Source: Ascidia mentula
Lineage: Eukaryota; Chordata; Ascidiacea; Phlebobranchia; Ascidiidae
Assembly (NCBI GenBank): GCA_947561715.1
Contig: OX387198.1
Location: 16,306,001 to 16,370,000, forward strand
DNA: 64,000 nucleotides
Direction of reading: 5' to 3'
Shown: positions 33,372-44,659 of the stretch, in pieces
How the letters are laid out: each line of letters starts with the position of its first letter
Position numbering within the stretch: the stretch's first letter is position 1
Made by a program: the position numbers and the translations under genes
The notes under the pieces: generated by a model
Databases searched by the model: none
Seen by the model: the letters and a program-made list of their open reading frames with translations, nothing else
Told to the model about the DNA's origin: nothing

Positions 33372-34775
33372 ATGAAAATTGATCAAGACGAAAGATTACG
33401 GACACAAAGCGAAGAAAAACATTTCAAATGCACAATTTGCGAAAAATGTTTCAGAACTGCTACGGAAGTCAAAAGCCACAGACGAACTCATACTGGAGAG
33501 AAACCCTACAAGTGCACATTTTGTTCAAATAGATTTAGCAATGCAGGCAACCGAAATAGGCATGTACGAATTCATACTGGAGAGAAGCCTTTTCGGTGCA
33601 AATTTTGCGAAAAATGTTTCAGAACTTCTACGGATGTCAAAATCCACAGACGAACTCATACTGGAGAAAAACTCTACAAGTGCACGATTTGCGAAAAACT
33701 ATTTGCTCAAAAAGGAAATCTAAGCGCTCATCTTCGAATTCATTCTGGAGAGAAGCCTTTTCGGTGCGATATTTGCGAAAAACATTTTAGAAAAAAGTCT
33801 GACGTCAAAACCCATGGACGAACTCATAATGGAGAAAAACCCTACAAGTGCACGATTTGCAAAAAACTATTCGCTGAAAAAGGAAATCTAAGCGCTCATC
33901 TTCGAATTCATACTGGAGAGAAGCCTTTTCGGTGCAAATTTTGCGAAAAATGTTTCAGAACTTCTACGGATGTCAAAATCCACAGACGAACTCATACTGG
34001 AGAGAAACCCTACAAGTGCACATTTTGTTCAAATAGATTTAGCAATGCAGGCAACCGAAATAGGCATGTACGAATTCATACTGGAGAGAAGCCTTTTCGG
34101 TGCAAATTTTGCGAAAAATGTTTCAGAACTTCTACGGATGTCAAAATCCACAGACGAACTCATACTGGAGAAAAACTCTACAAGTGCACGATTTGCGAAA
34201 AACTATTTGCTCAAAAAGGAAATCTAAGCGCTCATCTTCGAATTCATTCTGGAGAGAAGCCTTTTCGGTGCGATATTTGCGAAAAACATTTTAGAAAAAA
34301 GTCTGACGTCAAAACCCATGGACGAACTCATAATGGAGAAAAACCCTACAAGTGCACGATTTGCAAAAAACTATTCGCTGAAAAAGGAAATCTAAGCGCT
34401 CATCTTCGAATTCATACTGGAGAGAAGCCTTTTCGGTGCGACATTTGCGAAAAACATTTTAGAACAGAGTCTGACGTCAAAACCCATGGACGATCACATA
34501 CTGGAGAGAAACCATACAAGTGCACATTTTGTTCAAGAGGATTTAGCAATTTAAGCAACCAAAAGAGACACGTTCGAATTCATACTGGACAGAAGCCTTT
34601 TCGATGCGATATTTGTGAAAAATCTTTCACAACAAAGTTTGAGGTCAAAATCCATAGACGATCACATACTGAAGAGAAACCATACAAGTGCACATTTTGT
34701 TCAAGAATGTTCAGCAATTTAAGCAATCGAAACAAGCACCTACTTATTCACACTAAAAAGAAGCCGTTCAAATGA
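33372..34775 (+). CDS. C2H2 zinc-finger gene 2, 16 fingers
   Basis: One uninterrupted coding exon from the ATG of MKIDQDERLRTQ to a stop after KKKPFK, 467 codons. It holds sixteen C2H2 fingers (CX2CX12HX3H) joined by TGEKP linkers. Fingers 2-7 and 8-13 come from a 504-bp tandem duplication. The second and last finger types (SNRFSNAGNRNRH, SRMFSNLSNRNKH) alternate with the KCFRTSTDVKIHRRTH type, in which Val replaces the usual helix Leu. It is expected to bind a long DNA site in the nucleus. No effector domain is found; the N-terminus is only a 20-residue acidic-basic leader. Neighbours are a decayed Penelope-like element downstream and the SLC2 gene upstream. Confidence 0.9.
   Translation: MKIDQDERLRTQSEEKHFKCTICEKCFRTATEVKSHRRTHTGEKPYKCTFCSNRFSNAGNRNRHVRIHTGEKPFRCKFCEKCFRTSTDVKIHRRTHTGEKLYKCTICEKLFAQKGNLSAHLRIHSGEKPFRCDICEKHFRKKSDVKTHGRTHNGEKPYKCTICKKLFAEKGNLSAHLRIHTGEKPFRCKFCEKCFRTSTDVKIHRRTHTGEKPYKCTFCSNRFSNAGNRNRHVRIHTGEKPFRCKFCEKCFRTSTDVKIHRRTHTGEKLYKCTICEKLFAQKGNLSAHLRIHSGEKPFRCDICEKHFRKKSDVKTHGRTHNGEKPYKCTICKKLFAEKGNLSAHLRIHTGEKPFRCDICEKHFRTESDVKTHGRSHTGEKPYKCTFCSRGFSNLSNQKRHVRIHTGQKPFRCDICEKSFTTKFEVKIHRRSHTEEKPYKCTFCSRMFSNLSNRNKHLLIHTKKKPFK
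33505..34512 (+). repeat. 504-bp tandem duplication of six zinc fingers
   Basis: From about 33505 the sequence recurs 504 bp downstream (six fingers of 84 bp). By eye the copies are identical over some 400 bases, including out-of-frame readings, so the duplication or a conversion event is very recent. Confidence 0.88.
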
Positions 34776-35333
34776 TATAATTATTCAGGAATCCTGAAGA
34801 TCGAACAAACAGATTTGATCACGAACGCAGTCGTCTCTATTACTTTCTCATGCACATAAATGAGATATCTATATTTGTGTCACAATGTATTTTGCATTTA
34901 GCTCTAATACATTTTGTCTTGTTTTTACCATGTTTCGTACTGGAACATTCATAGATTTCAGTTCGTGCCGCACACAGATATGTCACGTCACGATTTCAAG
35001 TGTACCGCGGTGTGCACAACACCTGACAATATATTATTTCATTCTTCTAAAAAAATTTGTCATTGCCTCTGTTAGGACTAATCCAATAATCTTCATCATT
35101 AGATCCCATAATTTTTCAACTGCACCAGTTAATATCCTATACCATATTAATAAATCTTTAACGATATAACTGTTTTTGAAAAGTCTGCAGCATCCAACAT
35201 CAAATCTGAATTGAAGGAATAACATGGTTTAATCCAAATGCTGTGTATCATCCTTACATAAGCAGCGGCAGCATATCAACATGTTGAATAGCGAAACAAA
35301 CATTGCACTAAAACTGAATTTTTCATCATTGAT
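34776..35333. other. 3' UTR-like flank shared by the zinc-finger genes
   Basis: The sequence aggaatcctgaagatcg, gcagtcgtctctattact, accgcggtgtgcacaacacc and gttttgaaaagtctgcagca recurs after other zinc-finger copies and in the region split by the DNA transposon at 56946. It holds no ORF. Confidence 0.6.
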
Positions 35334-36090
35334 GATTTGCTCTGTGCCTTTGAAGCAACTCTTCAACGCTTTGACGTAGATAAACAAGCAGATACCGACT
35401 ATGTTCGTAGCAAAATTTCTAAATTTAAAAAAAGCCAAATTTCCACCTTGAATGGGAAGAATTGGAGGCTACAAGAATTTAAAGAATGACATCAACATAT
35501 CCAAGGCAGCAGACAAAAAAAACATTGGGACTGCTATGCTCTCTATGTCGATGACACGTACGTCATCATAGCGAAAGACGAGGTCACAGGGTATCATAAT
35601 CATTTCGAACCATTTCGAACCCACAATTAAGTTTTAGAGAAACACCACAATACCAGCATTTATCATTCTTGGACGAAAATGTCACTGCACAACCACACGG
35701 GAAACTCACCTCCTCAATTTTTTCAAGCCTGCACACACAAACCGCTACCTACAATACACCTCACACCATCCGAAACATCAAAAACACACTGTGGCCAGAA
35801 TCTTATATACAGAACGATTACACATATTGGCGATCCACATATTCGGAGTGTTGAAAGCAAACAAATTCGCAACGTCTTAAAACTAAACAAGTTCCACACT
35901 AACCTAATTCGCACACCACACATAAACATACACACACATAAACATACACACATAAACATACACAGTTTTAGCTGTCGCCCCCTTTGTACTTTTACGTCGC
36001 TAAATTACTTGCCTTTTGGTTCTCTACTGTGTTTGTTTTATTCTCTGATGAATTCTAGTCGTTGGCACAGGCGAAACGTCACAAAATACA
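35334..36090 (+). pseudogene. Penelope-like element relic A (reverse transcriptase pieces)
   Basis: The translation starts in the N-terminal part of a Penelope-type reverse transcriptase (QRFDVDKQADTDYVRSKIS), jumps to the catalytic motif ALYVDDTYVIIA near 35535, and then shows the downstream block in shifting frames (HTGNSPPQ, LTPSETSK, RNVLKLNKFHTN). The GIY-YIG part is missing: the sequence passes from 35960 to the 3' tail. CTGATGA at 36045 and gcgaaacgtc at 36071 recall a hammerhead motif, but stem II does not pair well. Many stops are present; it is dead. Confidence 0.75.
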
Positions 36091-37180
36091 ATCTGTTTCA
36101 ACAAAAAAGTGTGTATTTGTTGTTTTTTATCAGAAGAACTTCAGATTTGAATTTCACGAAGAATTTTGTGTAAAGTTCCTCAAGAAATAATACTTTCATA
36201 TATCCTCTACACCCAAAATTTTCTAACAGAATAATGAAAAATCCAAGTGAAATTTGTGGTTTGAACCGAGCAATCCTGCCGTAAGACAACATTTCATCTA
36301 ATGATGTGATAAAGTATGATGTGGTTGCGCTTTGTTGTTTTCTTACATTGCGCTTAAAACTGGAGCAAAATGCATTTGTTATTTTGCCCAGGTTGAGAAT
36401 CTACGTAATAGATAGTAATATAATTACGTAATAGATAACGTAAACCTTTTACATGGGCAGATAAATTTTGATCTAATTCGGATAAAAAGACATCTGAACA
36501 TATTTAAATAGCGCTTTCCACGTTAAACATTTACATGGTAACGCGACCAATTGTTTATTTCAATGTTAACGAAATGTATATGAGTGGCAAATAGGGAATT
36601 TTTAATTCAAAAACGTGAATGTTTTACTCATGGCGTAACACATTGGGCTCGCCTTTTCGAGTGCTGATGGATTAACAATTTCCTGGCCAGCAAAGTTTAT
36701 TTAACAACCTATGCAAAATCGTGGAGTCACAAATTGCAATTGCTTTTTAGTTCAATGACGTTTCAATGTCGTTCAACTACAACAAAAAAATGAAATATAT
36801 GAGATCTTCCCCACAATCACAATTTATTCTATACCTGATTATTGGTGTATTCTGGCATACATACAAATAACTTTCCCGGCATCGCTCACGAAAAACATTG
36901 AATTCATACAGCCTTCGAGTGAACTTTTAATTTAGTTTTGCGGATAAACTGAGTTGAATTTGTGTAATTGTAATCAATATATCAATCACAAGTTCATAAA
37001 TATGACAATTTGACTTTTATTCAAAGTTGTTTTATTTCCTGTTTGTTTGTATGAAGTTTGTGCGCAAAGCAACAAAAAACAACGAAAACACAATTTACTG
37101 TCATCGCTTACAAGTGAAATAGAATATTATAAAGAAAAAAACAGTTTAGAATTTCTCCATGCATTACTGCGCAACATAAC
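36091..37180. other. Duplicated upstream flank of zinc-finger gene 3
   Basis: No gene. Contains blocks shared with the other units: acattgggctcgcc with atttcctggccagc near 36640-36690, and ttgcggataaactgagttga near 36940. A 5' regulatory role is possible but not shown. Confidence 0.5.
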
Positions 37181-37184
37181 CAGA

Positions 37185-37320
37185 CACGATTGATAATTTC
37201 CTGTCCAACATAGCAGCAACGATTGTGTGCAAACAGAACGTCAAACTGTGTGAAAAGAGTTCACTCAACTGCGTGAACGAAAGGACATCAGCTGTAAGTA
37301 ACTAACTTGTTGAACAAAAT
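37185..37320 (+). promoter_or_regulatory. Conserved leader-like block upstream of zinc-finger gene 3
   Basis: The block from gataatttcctgtcc through gcaaacagaacgtcaaactg and tcactcaactgcgtgaacga to agctgtaagtaac recurs upstream of genes 4, 5 and 6 (near 40703, 46166 and 49168). In genes 3-5 it ends at a possible GTAAGT donor, about 300 bp before the ATG. It could be a non-coding first exon with core promoter. Only its conservation and position support this. Confidence 0.4.
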
Positions 37321-37621
37321 ACAATTTACTTGGTTCCTGAGGCAACACAGAATTCTGAAAACCACCCATAAATATTTTCAATTTGCGAGATATGTGAGAT
37401 TAATCTACATTTAACTGCGTGTTATATTGTTTTGTGCTCAAACAACAATAGTTATTGCAGTTTTGTACAGAAAAGACGACCAACCTTTTAAAAAACTTAG
37501 ATATTATTGTGGTTTCTGAAACAAAAAAGACAGACAAAACAATCAACCAAAAAGGAACCCAAAAAAGCAGCAAAATATTCATACAGGGTTTGTGTGTAGT
37601 TGTTGCACCAAACAGTTAGTC

Positions 37622-38521
37622 ATGAAAAGTGATCAAGACGAAAGAGTACGGACACAAGGAGGAAAAAAACATTTCAAATGCACAATTTGCGAAAAATGTT
37701 TCAAAATTGCTACGGAAGTCAAAATCCACAGACGATTACATACTGGAGAGAAACCATACAAGTGCACATTTTGTTCAAAAGAATTTAGCATTGCAGCCAA
37801 CCAAAACAGGCATGAACGAATTCACACTGGAGAGAAGTCGTTTCGGTGCGATGTTTGCGAAAAATGTTTCAGAACTTCTACGGAAGTCAAAATCCACAGA
37901 CGAACTCATACTGGGGAAAAACCTTATAAGTGCACAATTTGCGAAAAAGTATTCACTCAAAAAGGAAATCTAAGCGCTCATCTTCAAATTCATACTGGAA
38001 AAAAGCCTTTTCGTTGCGATATTTGCGAAAAATTTTTTAGAACAAAGTCTGACGTCAAAACCCATAGACGATCACATACTGGAGAGAAACCATACAAGTG
38101 CACATTTTGTTCAAAAGAATTTAGCATTGCAGCCAACCAAAGCAGGCATGAACGAATTCACACTGGAGAGAAGTCGTTTCGGTGCGATGTTTGCGAAAAA
38201 TGTTTCAGAACTTCTACGGAAGTCAAAATCCACAGACGAACTCATACTGGGGAAAAACCTTATAAGTGCACGATTTGCGAAAAAGTATTCACTCAAAAAG
38301 GAAATCTAAGCGCTCATCTTCAAATTCATACTGGAAAAAAGCCTTTTCGTTGCGATATTTGCGAAAAATTTTTTAGAACAAAGTCTGACGTCAAAACCCA
38401 TAGACGATCACATACTGGAGAGAAACCATACAAGTGCACATTTTGTTCAAAACTGTTTAGCATTATAAGCAATCGAAACAGGCACCTCCTTATTCACACT
38501 AAAAGGAAGTCGTTGAAATAA
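37622..38521 (+). CDS. C2H2 zinc-finger gene 3, 10 fingers
   Basis: Intact single exon from MKSDQDERVRTQ to the stop after KRKSLK, 299 codons. It carries ten C2H2 fingers with TGEKP linkers, a few as TGKKP or TGEKS. Fingers 2-5 and 6-9 form a 336-bp tandem duplication (SKEFSIAANQxRH, KCFRTSTEV, KVFTQKGN, KFFRTKSDV), with only a few differences. Predicted nuclear DNA binder without effector domain. The 3' flank matches those of the other copies and is followed by Penelope relic B. Confidence 0.9.
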   Translation: MKSDQDERVRTQGGKKHFKCTICEKCFKIATEVKIHRRLHTGEKPYKCTFCSKEFSIAANQNRHERIHTGEKSFRCDVCEKCFRTSTEVKIHRRTHTGEKPYKCTICEKVFTQKGNLSAHLQIHTGKKPFRCDICEKFFRTKSDVKTHRRSHTGEKPYKCTFCSKEFSIAANQSRHERIHTGEKSFRCDVCEKCFRTSTEVKIHRRTHTGEKPYKCTICEKVFTQKGNLSAHLQIHTGKKPFRCDICEKFFRTKSDVKTHRRSHTGEKPYKCTFCSKLFSIISNRNRHLLIHTKRKSLK

Positions 38522-38834
38522 ATTAAATTGTCAGGAATCCTGAAGATTGAGCAAACAGATTTGATCACGAACGCAGTCGTCTCCATTACTTTCTTATCCA
38601 CGCAAATAAAATGTCTAAATTTGTGTAAAAGTGCATTTTTACATTTAGCTCTAATAACACTTGTCTTGTTTTCACCATGTTCCATACGATTATTTCTGAT
38701 TAATAATTACTAACGCATTAGCGTCAATTATCGTTCGATGTCGTTAGTCAGTTTACGTCAACTCCGACAGATGTTGCGCTCAGAATCACCCAAGACAAAT
38801 TGCAAAAAACGCAACACTGCATGAACTCCCGATA
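38522..38834. other. 3' flank of zinc-finger gene 3
   Basis: Shared 3' UTR-like block (gtcaggaatcctgaagattg, gcagtcgtctccattact) followed by a sequence also found at 44470 and 62560 (tcagtttacgtcaactccga). Confidence 0.6.
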
Positions 38835-39800
38835 GACAAGGTCACAGGGTATCGTAATCATGTCGAACCATTTCGAATCCACAATTTAAGTTTAGAGAAA
38901 CACCACAAAACCAGCCTGGACGTAAATGTCACTGCACAACCAGACGGGAAATTCACCACCTCATTTTTTTCAAGCCTGCACACACAAACCTCTGCCTACA
39001 ATACACCTCACACCATCCGAAACATCATAAACACACTGTGACCAGAACCTTATATAACAGAACGTATTGGCGATCAACGCAATCGAAGGGTTCAACGCAA
39101 ACACATTCGGAACGTCTTAAAAATAAACAAGTTCCACACTAACCTAAATCTCACACCCCACATACACAACATACTCACATAAACACACACAGCATTCACT
39201 AACATACCATATGTACAAGGAGTTTGTGAGCGGAAATTAAGAATACGTAACGCCACTGAAGCAAAAGTGGCCGCGAAACCGTTGTGTACTTGCTTCCCAA
39301 CCAAATACTGTAATTCCATGCTCAAATTACCGGCGTGGTTCACCTTGACGTGATTGCAACACAGTTTACATTGGCCAGACTAAACGTATTTTGACGTCCC
39401 GTATAAAGCAGCCGTAGGCAATATGGAACCCAATAAATCTGCTCTATATGCCAACATGCTTGAAACTGACCACCGTATTAATTGGAAGGGGGTAAAAGAA
39501 TTGAAACAAGAAACAATTCTGGTAAAACGGTTGGTCATGGAAAATTATTTTATTAATTCGCTTCCTAATGTGTTAAATCGTATTGATAGAAAAATACTTT
39601 CGCCCGTGTTCCGCAATTTTGTCTGTAATCATTCTTGACTCTTGTTTCCCATGTTTGGCCGTTTGACCCGTGATTGTTGTTGTCCATCAGCTGTTGCGCC
39701 CCTTTGTACTTTTTCGTCGCTAAATTACTTGCCCTTGTGTTCGTTTTGTTCTTTGAAGAACCTTAGTCGTTCGCACAGGCGAAACGTCAGGAAATACAGT
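38835..39800 (+). pseudogene. Penelope-like element relic B (GIY-YIG part retained)
   Basis: Begins after the YVDD block in decayed reverse-transcriptase sequence. It then passes the linker with many Thr/His codons and reaches the GIY-YIG endonuclease start NTVYIGQTKR near 39358. The open 71-codon frame at 39423-39638 (NMLETDHRINWK, FINSLPNVLNRIDRK) is the C-terminal part of that domain. The tail at 39745-39790 has gaagaaccttagtc and caggcgaaacgtcagg. Stops and shifts elsewhere make it non-functional. Confidence 0.78.
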
Positions 39801-40700
39801 ATTTTTAACAAATGTATATATTTCTTGTTTTTCATCAGAAAACGTCAGATTTGTATTTCACAAAAAAAATGCTTAAAACTACAGCAAAATGTCTTTATTA
39901 TTTTGCCCAGGTTGAGAACCTACGTAATAGATAGTAATAGACCCACGTAATAGATAAGGCTCTTTGCATGGGCGTAAGCCCCTTTACATAGGCTGATCAA
40001 TTTTATTCTAAGAAAAAATCCGCACATATTTACATGGCGCTCACTACGCAAAAGTTTTACATGGTAACGCAACCAATTGTTTTTTCAATGTTAACGAAAA
40101 GTATATGAAATAAGGATTTTTCAACTCAAAAACGTTGGTCAATGTTTTGCTCATGACGTAACACATTGGGATCGCCTGTACCAGTGCTGATGGAATAACA
40201 ATTTCCTGGCCAGCAAAGTTTATTTAGCAGCCCATGCAAAAACGTGACGTCATATCTTGTAATTGCTCTTTACTTCAATGACGTTTTAATGTCGTTTAAC
40301 TACAATAAAAAAAGAAATAGTTGAGATCTTCCCCACAAATATTCTATACCTAATTATTGTGGTATTCTGGCTTACATACAAATAACTTTCCCGGTATCGC
40401 TCACGAACAATATTCGACTCATAGAGTTTTCGAGTGTACTTTTAATTTAGTTTTGCGGATAAACTGAGTTGAATTTGTGGAAGTTTAATCAATATAACAA
40501 TAACAAGGTAATAAATATGATAATTTGACTTTTAACCGAAAAAAACAACAAAAAACATCGAAGACGCAAATTACTGTCATCGCTTAAATAAACGTCAAGT
40601 AATATTATAATGACATTGCTATTCGAGTCAAACGTAGGTCATTATTATATCATGCCTTGCATATTTAACCGTAACAAGTGGCACACATTTGCTGACAGAT
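39801..40700. other. Duplicated upstream flank of zinc-finger gene 4
   Basis: No gene. Closely matches 63570-64000 (aatgtatatatttct, aactacagcaaaatgtcttt) and partly 36400-37100, showing it belongs to the duplicated block. Confidence 0.6.
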
Positions 40701-41072
40701 TGATAATTTCCTGTCCAACACAGCAGCAACGATTGTAGGAAAACAGAACGTCAAACTGTGTGAAAAGAGTTCACTCAACTGCGTGAACGAAAGGAAATCA
40801 GCTGTAAGTAACAAACTTGTTGAACAGAATAAAATTTACTTGGTTTCTGAGGCAACACAGAATTTCTACAAGGAAACCACTTGTAAATATTTGCGAGATA
40901 CAACAGTTATTACAGTTTTGTTCAGAAAAGACGACCAACCTAATAAAAAACTTACATGTTTTTGTGGTTTCTGGCACAAGGGAGACAAAAGAATAAATCA
41001 AAAAGAAACCCGAACCAGCTGCAGAATATTCATACAGGATTTGTGAATAATTATTGCACCAAACAGGTAGTC

Positions 41073-42050
41073 ATGAAAAGTGATCAAGACGAAAGAGTAC
41101 GGACACAAAGAGGAGAAAAACATTTCAAATGCACAATTTGTGAAAAATGTTTCAAAACTGCTACGGAAGTCAAAATCCACAGTCGAACTCATACTGGAGA
41201 AAAACCGTACAACTGCAAATTTTGTTCAAAACGATTCAGCAATATATCTAATCGAAACCGGCACCTTCTGATTCATTCTGGAGAAAAACCTTTTCGGTGC
41301 ACAATTTGCGAAAAATCTTTCAGAACTGCTTCGGAAGTCAAAATCCACAGTCGAACTCATACTGGAGAAAAACCCTACAAGTGTACAGTTTGCGAAAAAT
41401 GTTTTAGAACTGCTTCGGAAGTCAAAATTCACAGTCGAACTCATACTGGAGAAAAACCTTACAAATGCACAATTTGCGAAAAGTGTTTCAGAACTGCTTC
41501 GGTAGTCAAAATCCACAGTCGAATTCATACTGGAGAAAAGCCCTACAAGTGCACAGTTTGCGAAAAATGTTTCAGAACTGCTTCGGAAGTCAAAATCCAC
41601 AATCGAACTCATACTGGAGAAAAACCCTACAAGTGTACAGTTTGCGAGAAATGTTTCAGAACTGCTTCGGAAGTCAAAATCCACCATCGAACTCATACTG
41701 GAGAGAAACCCTACAAGTGCACAATTTGCTCAAATGCATTCCGCACTAAAGCTAATCGAAACCAGCACCTTCTGATTCATACTGGAGAAAAACCTCATAA
41801 GTGCACAATTTGCGAAAAATGTTTCAGGACTGCTTCAAAAGTTAAAATCCACAGTCGAACTCATACTGGAGAGAAACCCTACAAGTGCACATTTTGTTCA
41901 AAAGGATTTAGCAATGCAGGCAACCGAAATAGACACGGTAGAATTCATACTGGAGAGAAGTCGTTTCGGTGCGATATTTGCGAAAAATGTTTCAGAACTT
42001 CTCCGGAAGTCAAAATCCACAGACGAACTCATACTGGAGAAAAACCCTAA
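41073..42050 (+). CDS. C2H2 zinc-finger gene 4, 11 fingers then premature stop
   Basis: From MKSDQDERVRTQ the frame holds eleven C2H2 fingers and ends where a linker Tyr codon has become TAA (42048-42050). The same frame continues with about three more fingers up to 42307, interrupted again by a TGA near 42147. The last finger and C-terminus match the paralogs. So the gene is 3' truncated by nonsense mutation but may still make an 11-finger protein. Fingers 3-7 are almost the same unit repeated (KCFRTASEVKIHSRTH), indicating local single-finger expansion. The upstream frame is open for a further 39 codons before the conserved ATG, unlike in the other copies. Confidence 0.85.
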   Translation: MKSDQDERVRTQRGEKHFKCTICEKCFKTATEVKIHSRTHTGEKPYNCKFCSKRFSNISNRNRHLLIHSGEKPFRCTICEKSFRTASEVKIHSRTHTGEKPYKCTVCEKCFRTASEVKIHSRTHTGEKPYKCTICEKCFRTASVVKIHSRIHTGEKPYKCTVCEKCFRTASEVKIHNRTHTGEKPYKCTVCEKCFRTASEVKIHHRTHTGEKPYKCTICSNAFRTKANRNQHLLIHTGEKPHKCTICEKCFRTASKVKIHSRTHTGEKPYKCTFCSKGFSNAGNRNRHGRIHTGEKSFRCDICEKCFRTSPEVKIHRRTHTGEKP

Positions 42051-42307
<257 letters not shown>

Positions 42308-44450
42308 AATTAAATTGTCAGGAATCCTGAGGATCGATCGAACAAAGAGATTTTATCACGAACGGAGTCGTCCCCATTACTTTCTTATCCACATACGGTA
42401 AATAAGTTTCACTGGAACATTCGAGGACTTAAGTTCGTGCCGTACACTGATATGTCACGACTTGATTTCATGTGTACCGCGGTATGCATAACACCAGACT
42501 ATGTATTATTTTATTCTCATAAATTAGATTAACCCGTCGTAAATTAATTTAGTTTAAAGGACGAACATTTTTTAAAAACCACACTATTATTATAACGAGC
42601 GCCAGTTTCAATGCTTTTACTCATAAATATTGCAGTCACGCAAAAGACGCTACATATGCACATATATTTTTGGAGCAGTTTCCCAAGTGTAGGTTTATAT
42701 GACAGAAATTATGAAGTTTTGTATTACTTGTGATATCTTGGTGTTTGTAGATTTAAAGTTTTGCTATACTGGTGTAGATGTTAAATGTTATCCCCTTAAC
42801 AGGAAATATGTAATCTGTTAAGACCAAGGTGCCAAATGGAATGTTTAAAGTTCTTATATCAGTATATTTCCCTAAAATATCGTTTGTACGTAAGAACTTT
42901 CGAAATGCGGAAATAAAAAATTCACAAGAACTTTTCTTCCTGTGATTTTATTTATTCTTCTTTGGGCATTTGCTCTAATTTACATATCTGTGCATAAGTG
43001 CAAGTTTCTCAATTGAAGGGAAAAATGGTCTAATCCAAATGCTGTGTAAGCAACGGCAGCATTATAACATGTTGAATAGCGAAACAAACATTGCACGAAA
43101 ACTGAATTCAACATCAGTGTAGATTCCCAAACCAACGTTTATTAGTTCTTTTCGATATTGTTGTGATTTCTATGTTTGGTGCAACACTCATACCATAGGC
43201 TGCGCAGTAGCTGTGCGCGTGCAGACCGCGTGGTTATGTTTGCTTGTACTTGTGTTGCCAGTTTTTTTGTCATGTAATTTAACAATAAGGATCATATTTA
43301 AATAAGGCGTGAGTAGTGGTTACGGCTGATAACTGTGTTTATGTCTGATAACTGTGTGACATTTGGAAGTTTTGCCGGCATCTGATTGATGCAGCCTTTG
43401 AATGTGATTTCGCAACGGGCAGCCTGTGCCTGCTTATAGATCGGTCGCAAAACAGTTTGGTGAGTGTACTAGAATGTTTGCAAACCTTATACACAATTGT
43501 ATTTCTTTCTTGTTTATAGAAACCGTTCCTGTTCTGGCGCGTTTGTGTTGTGCTGGTCATTTCCGTTGTATTGAATACAAGCGTCTGTTGTGTTCTGCGG
43601 GCTTGGCCACTACCTAGGAGAATTTGGGACGCGTTTTTAACACATTTGGGCAAAGGCCAAAACTGCTGTGTAGCGTGTAACGCCGCCGATCCGTTGAAAA
43701 AGCACGTTACAATCAGTGATCCAGAACGATAGGAAGAAACATCCATCAATGCAGAAGGATCTGCAAATATCTGTAAAAAAACTCGAACATCCTGCCGTTA
43801 CATCTGAGCCTAATGTTATTTTAACACAAAACATAACACACAAAAGTTGTAATACACAAACAAGGATATAATAAAGTAGATTAAAATGACACTCAGGGGA
43901 CATGAATGAGTGACAGTGAATTGCTCGTGTTTACGAGTCATATAATGGACTTTTTTGCTGCCGTGTGAGGTCAATATAACGTTAATATTATCACAGCGAA
44001 AAATTAATTAACAGGATTATCATAACTTGTAAGTAACCACAGTGTTCGTTAAGGTCGTGCATACCAATACAGATAGGTTCGACATGAGGCTTGTGTTCAA
44101 AAATCCCAATTAGTTAAACGAAAAAGCTTTGTACTGAGCAGAGTTGGCAAAGCTTGATGGTCGGTGCGGGCTAAAAAGGATTTGCAAATGTGAAATATAA
44201 CTTGCGCCTTGGCCGTTCACGTAAATCTCCCATAATGCATTGTATAGACCCGCAGTTTTTAAAGAGTGATTAATGCATTCTGCGGTCTGTAAAATAATTC
44301 GCTTGTTAAATCTTACCAGTGCATTTGGAACTTCGTTGGTTAATTACTGCGAATTATTTTTACCTACGGCTCCCAAGCCTGGCTTCAGTGTTCAGTAATC
44401 AAGTTTGTGACGTCTGATCACATGCAAAATGTGGCGTGTTATAAATTACT
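42308..44450. other. Long spacer without recognised gene
   Basis: The first 250 bases are the shared zinc-finger 3' flank (gtaccgcggtatgcataaca). After about 43100 the DNA is unlike the other units and somewhat richer in GC near 43200-43700. Overlapping open frames of up to 136 codons there lie on opposite strands and show no family likeness. I call no gene. Confidence 0.45.
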
Positions 44451-44659
44451 ACAGCATGATTTCAAACATCGTTTTATGTCGTTAGTCTGTTTACGTCAAT
44501 TCCGACAGATGTTGCGCTCAGAATCTCCTTCGACAAATTACTTCAGGAAACAACACTGCATGAACCCACTAAGCTTATGTTATCAACCATCAAATAGGCA
44601 TTACAGCTGTGTTTAGAGTCGACTGTTTTCACATATTAACACCACATTTACCAACAAAT

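Noticed and set aside
33082..33375. Separate plus-strand gene before zinc-finger gene 2 (possible THAP-like start)
   Set aside because: The Cys spacing does not fit a THAP domain, and the sequence is upstream flank shared with other units where the frame is closed.
25426..34294. Second-frame ORFs over the zinc-finger genes (for example 33379-33723, 25426-25854)
   Set aside because: Repetitive finger coding DNA stays open in other frames; they mirror the real frame and lack independent features.
36045..36081. Hammerhead ribozymes in the tails of the Penelope relics (also 61765, 39747, 63519)
   Set aside because: CTGATGA or ctgaaga and gcgaaacgtc are in the right order, but stem II barely pairs, so I do not list them as ribozymes.
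41226..41696. Minus-strand ORF of 156 codons with SSMSSxVDFDFRSSSETF repeats
   Set aside because: It is the antisense of the zinc-finger repeats in gene 4.
43339..43903. 136-codon minus-strand ORF and overlapping frames near 43.5 kb
   Set aside because: Open frames on both strands, no recognised motif and no splice or family support.
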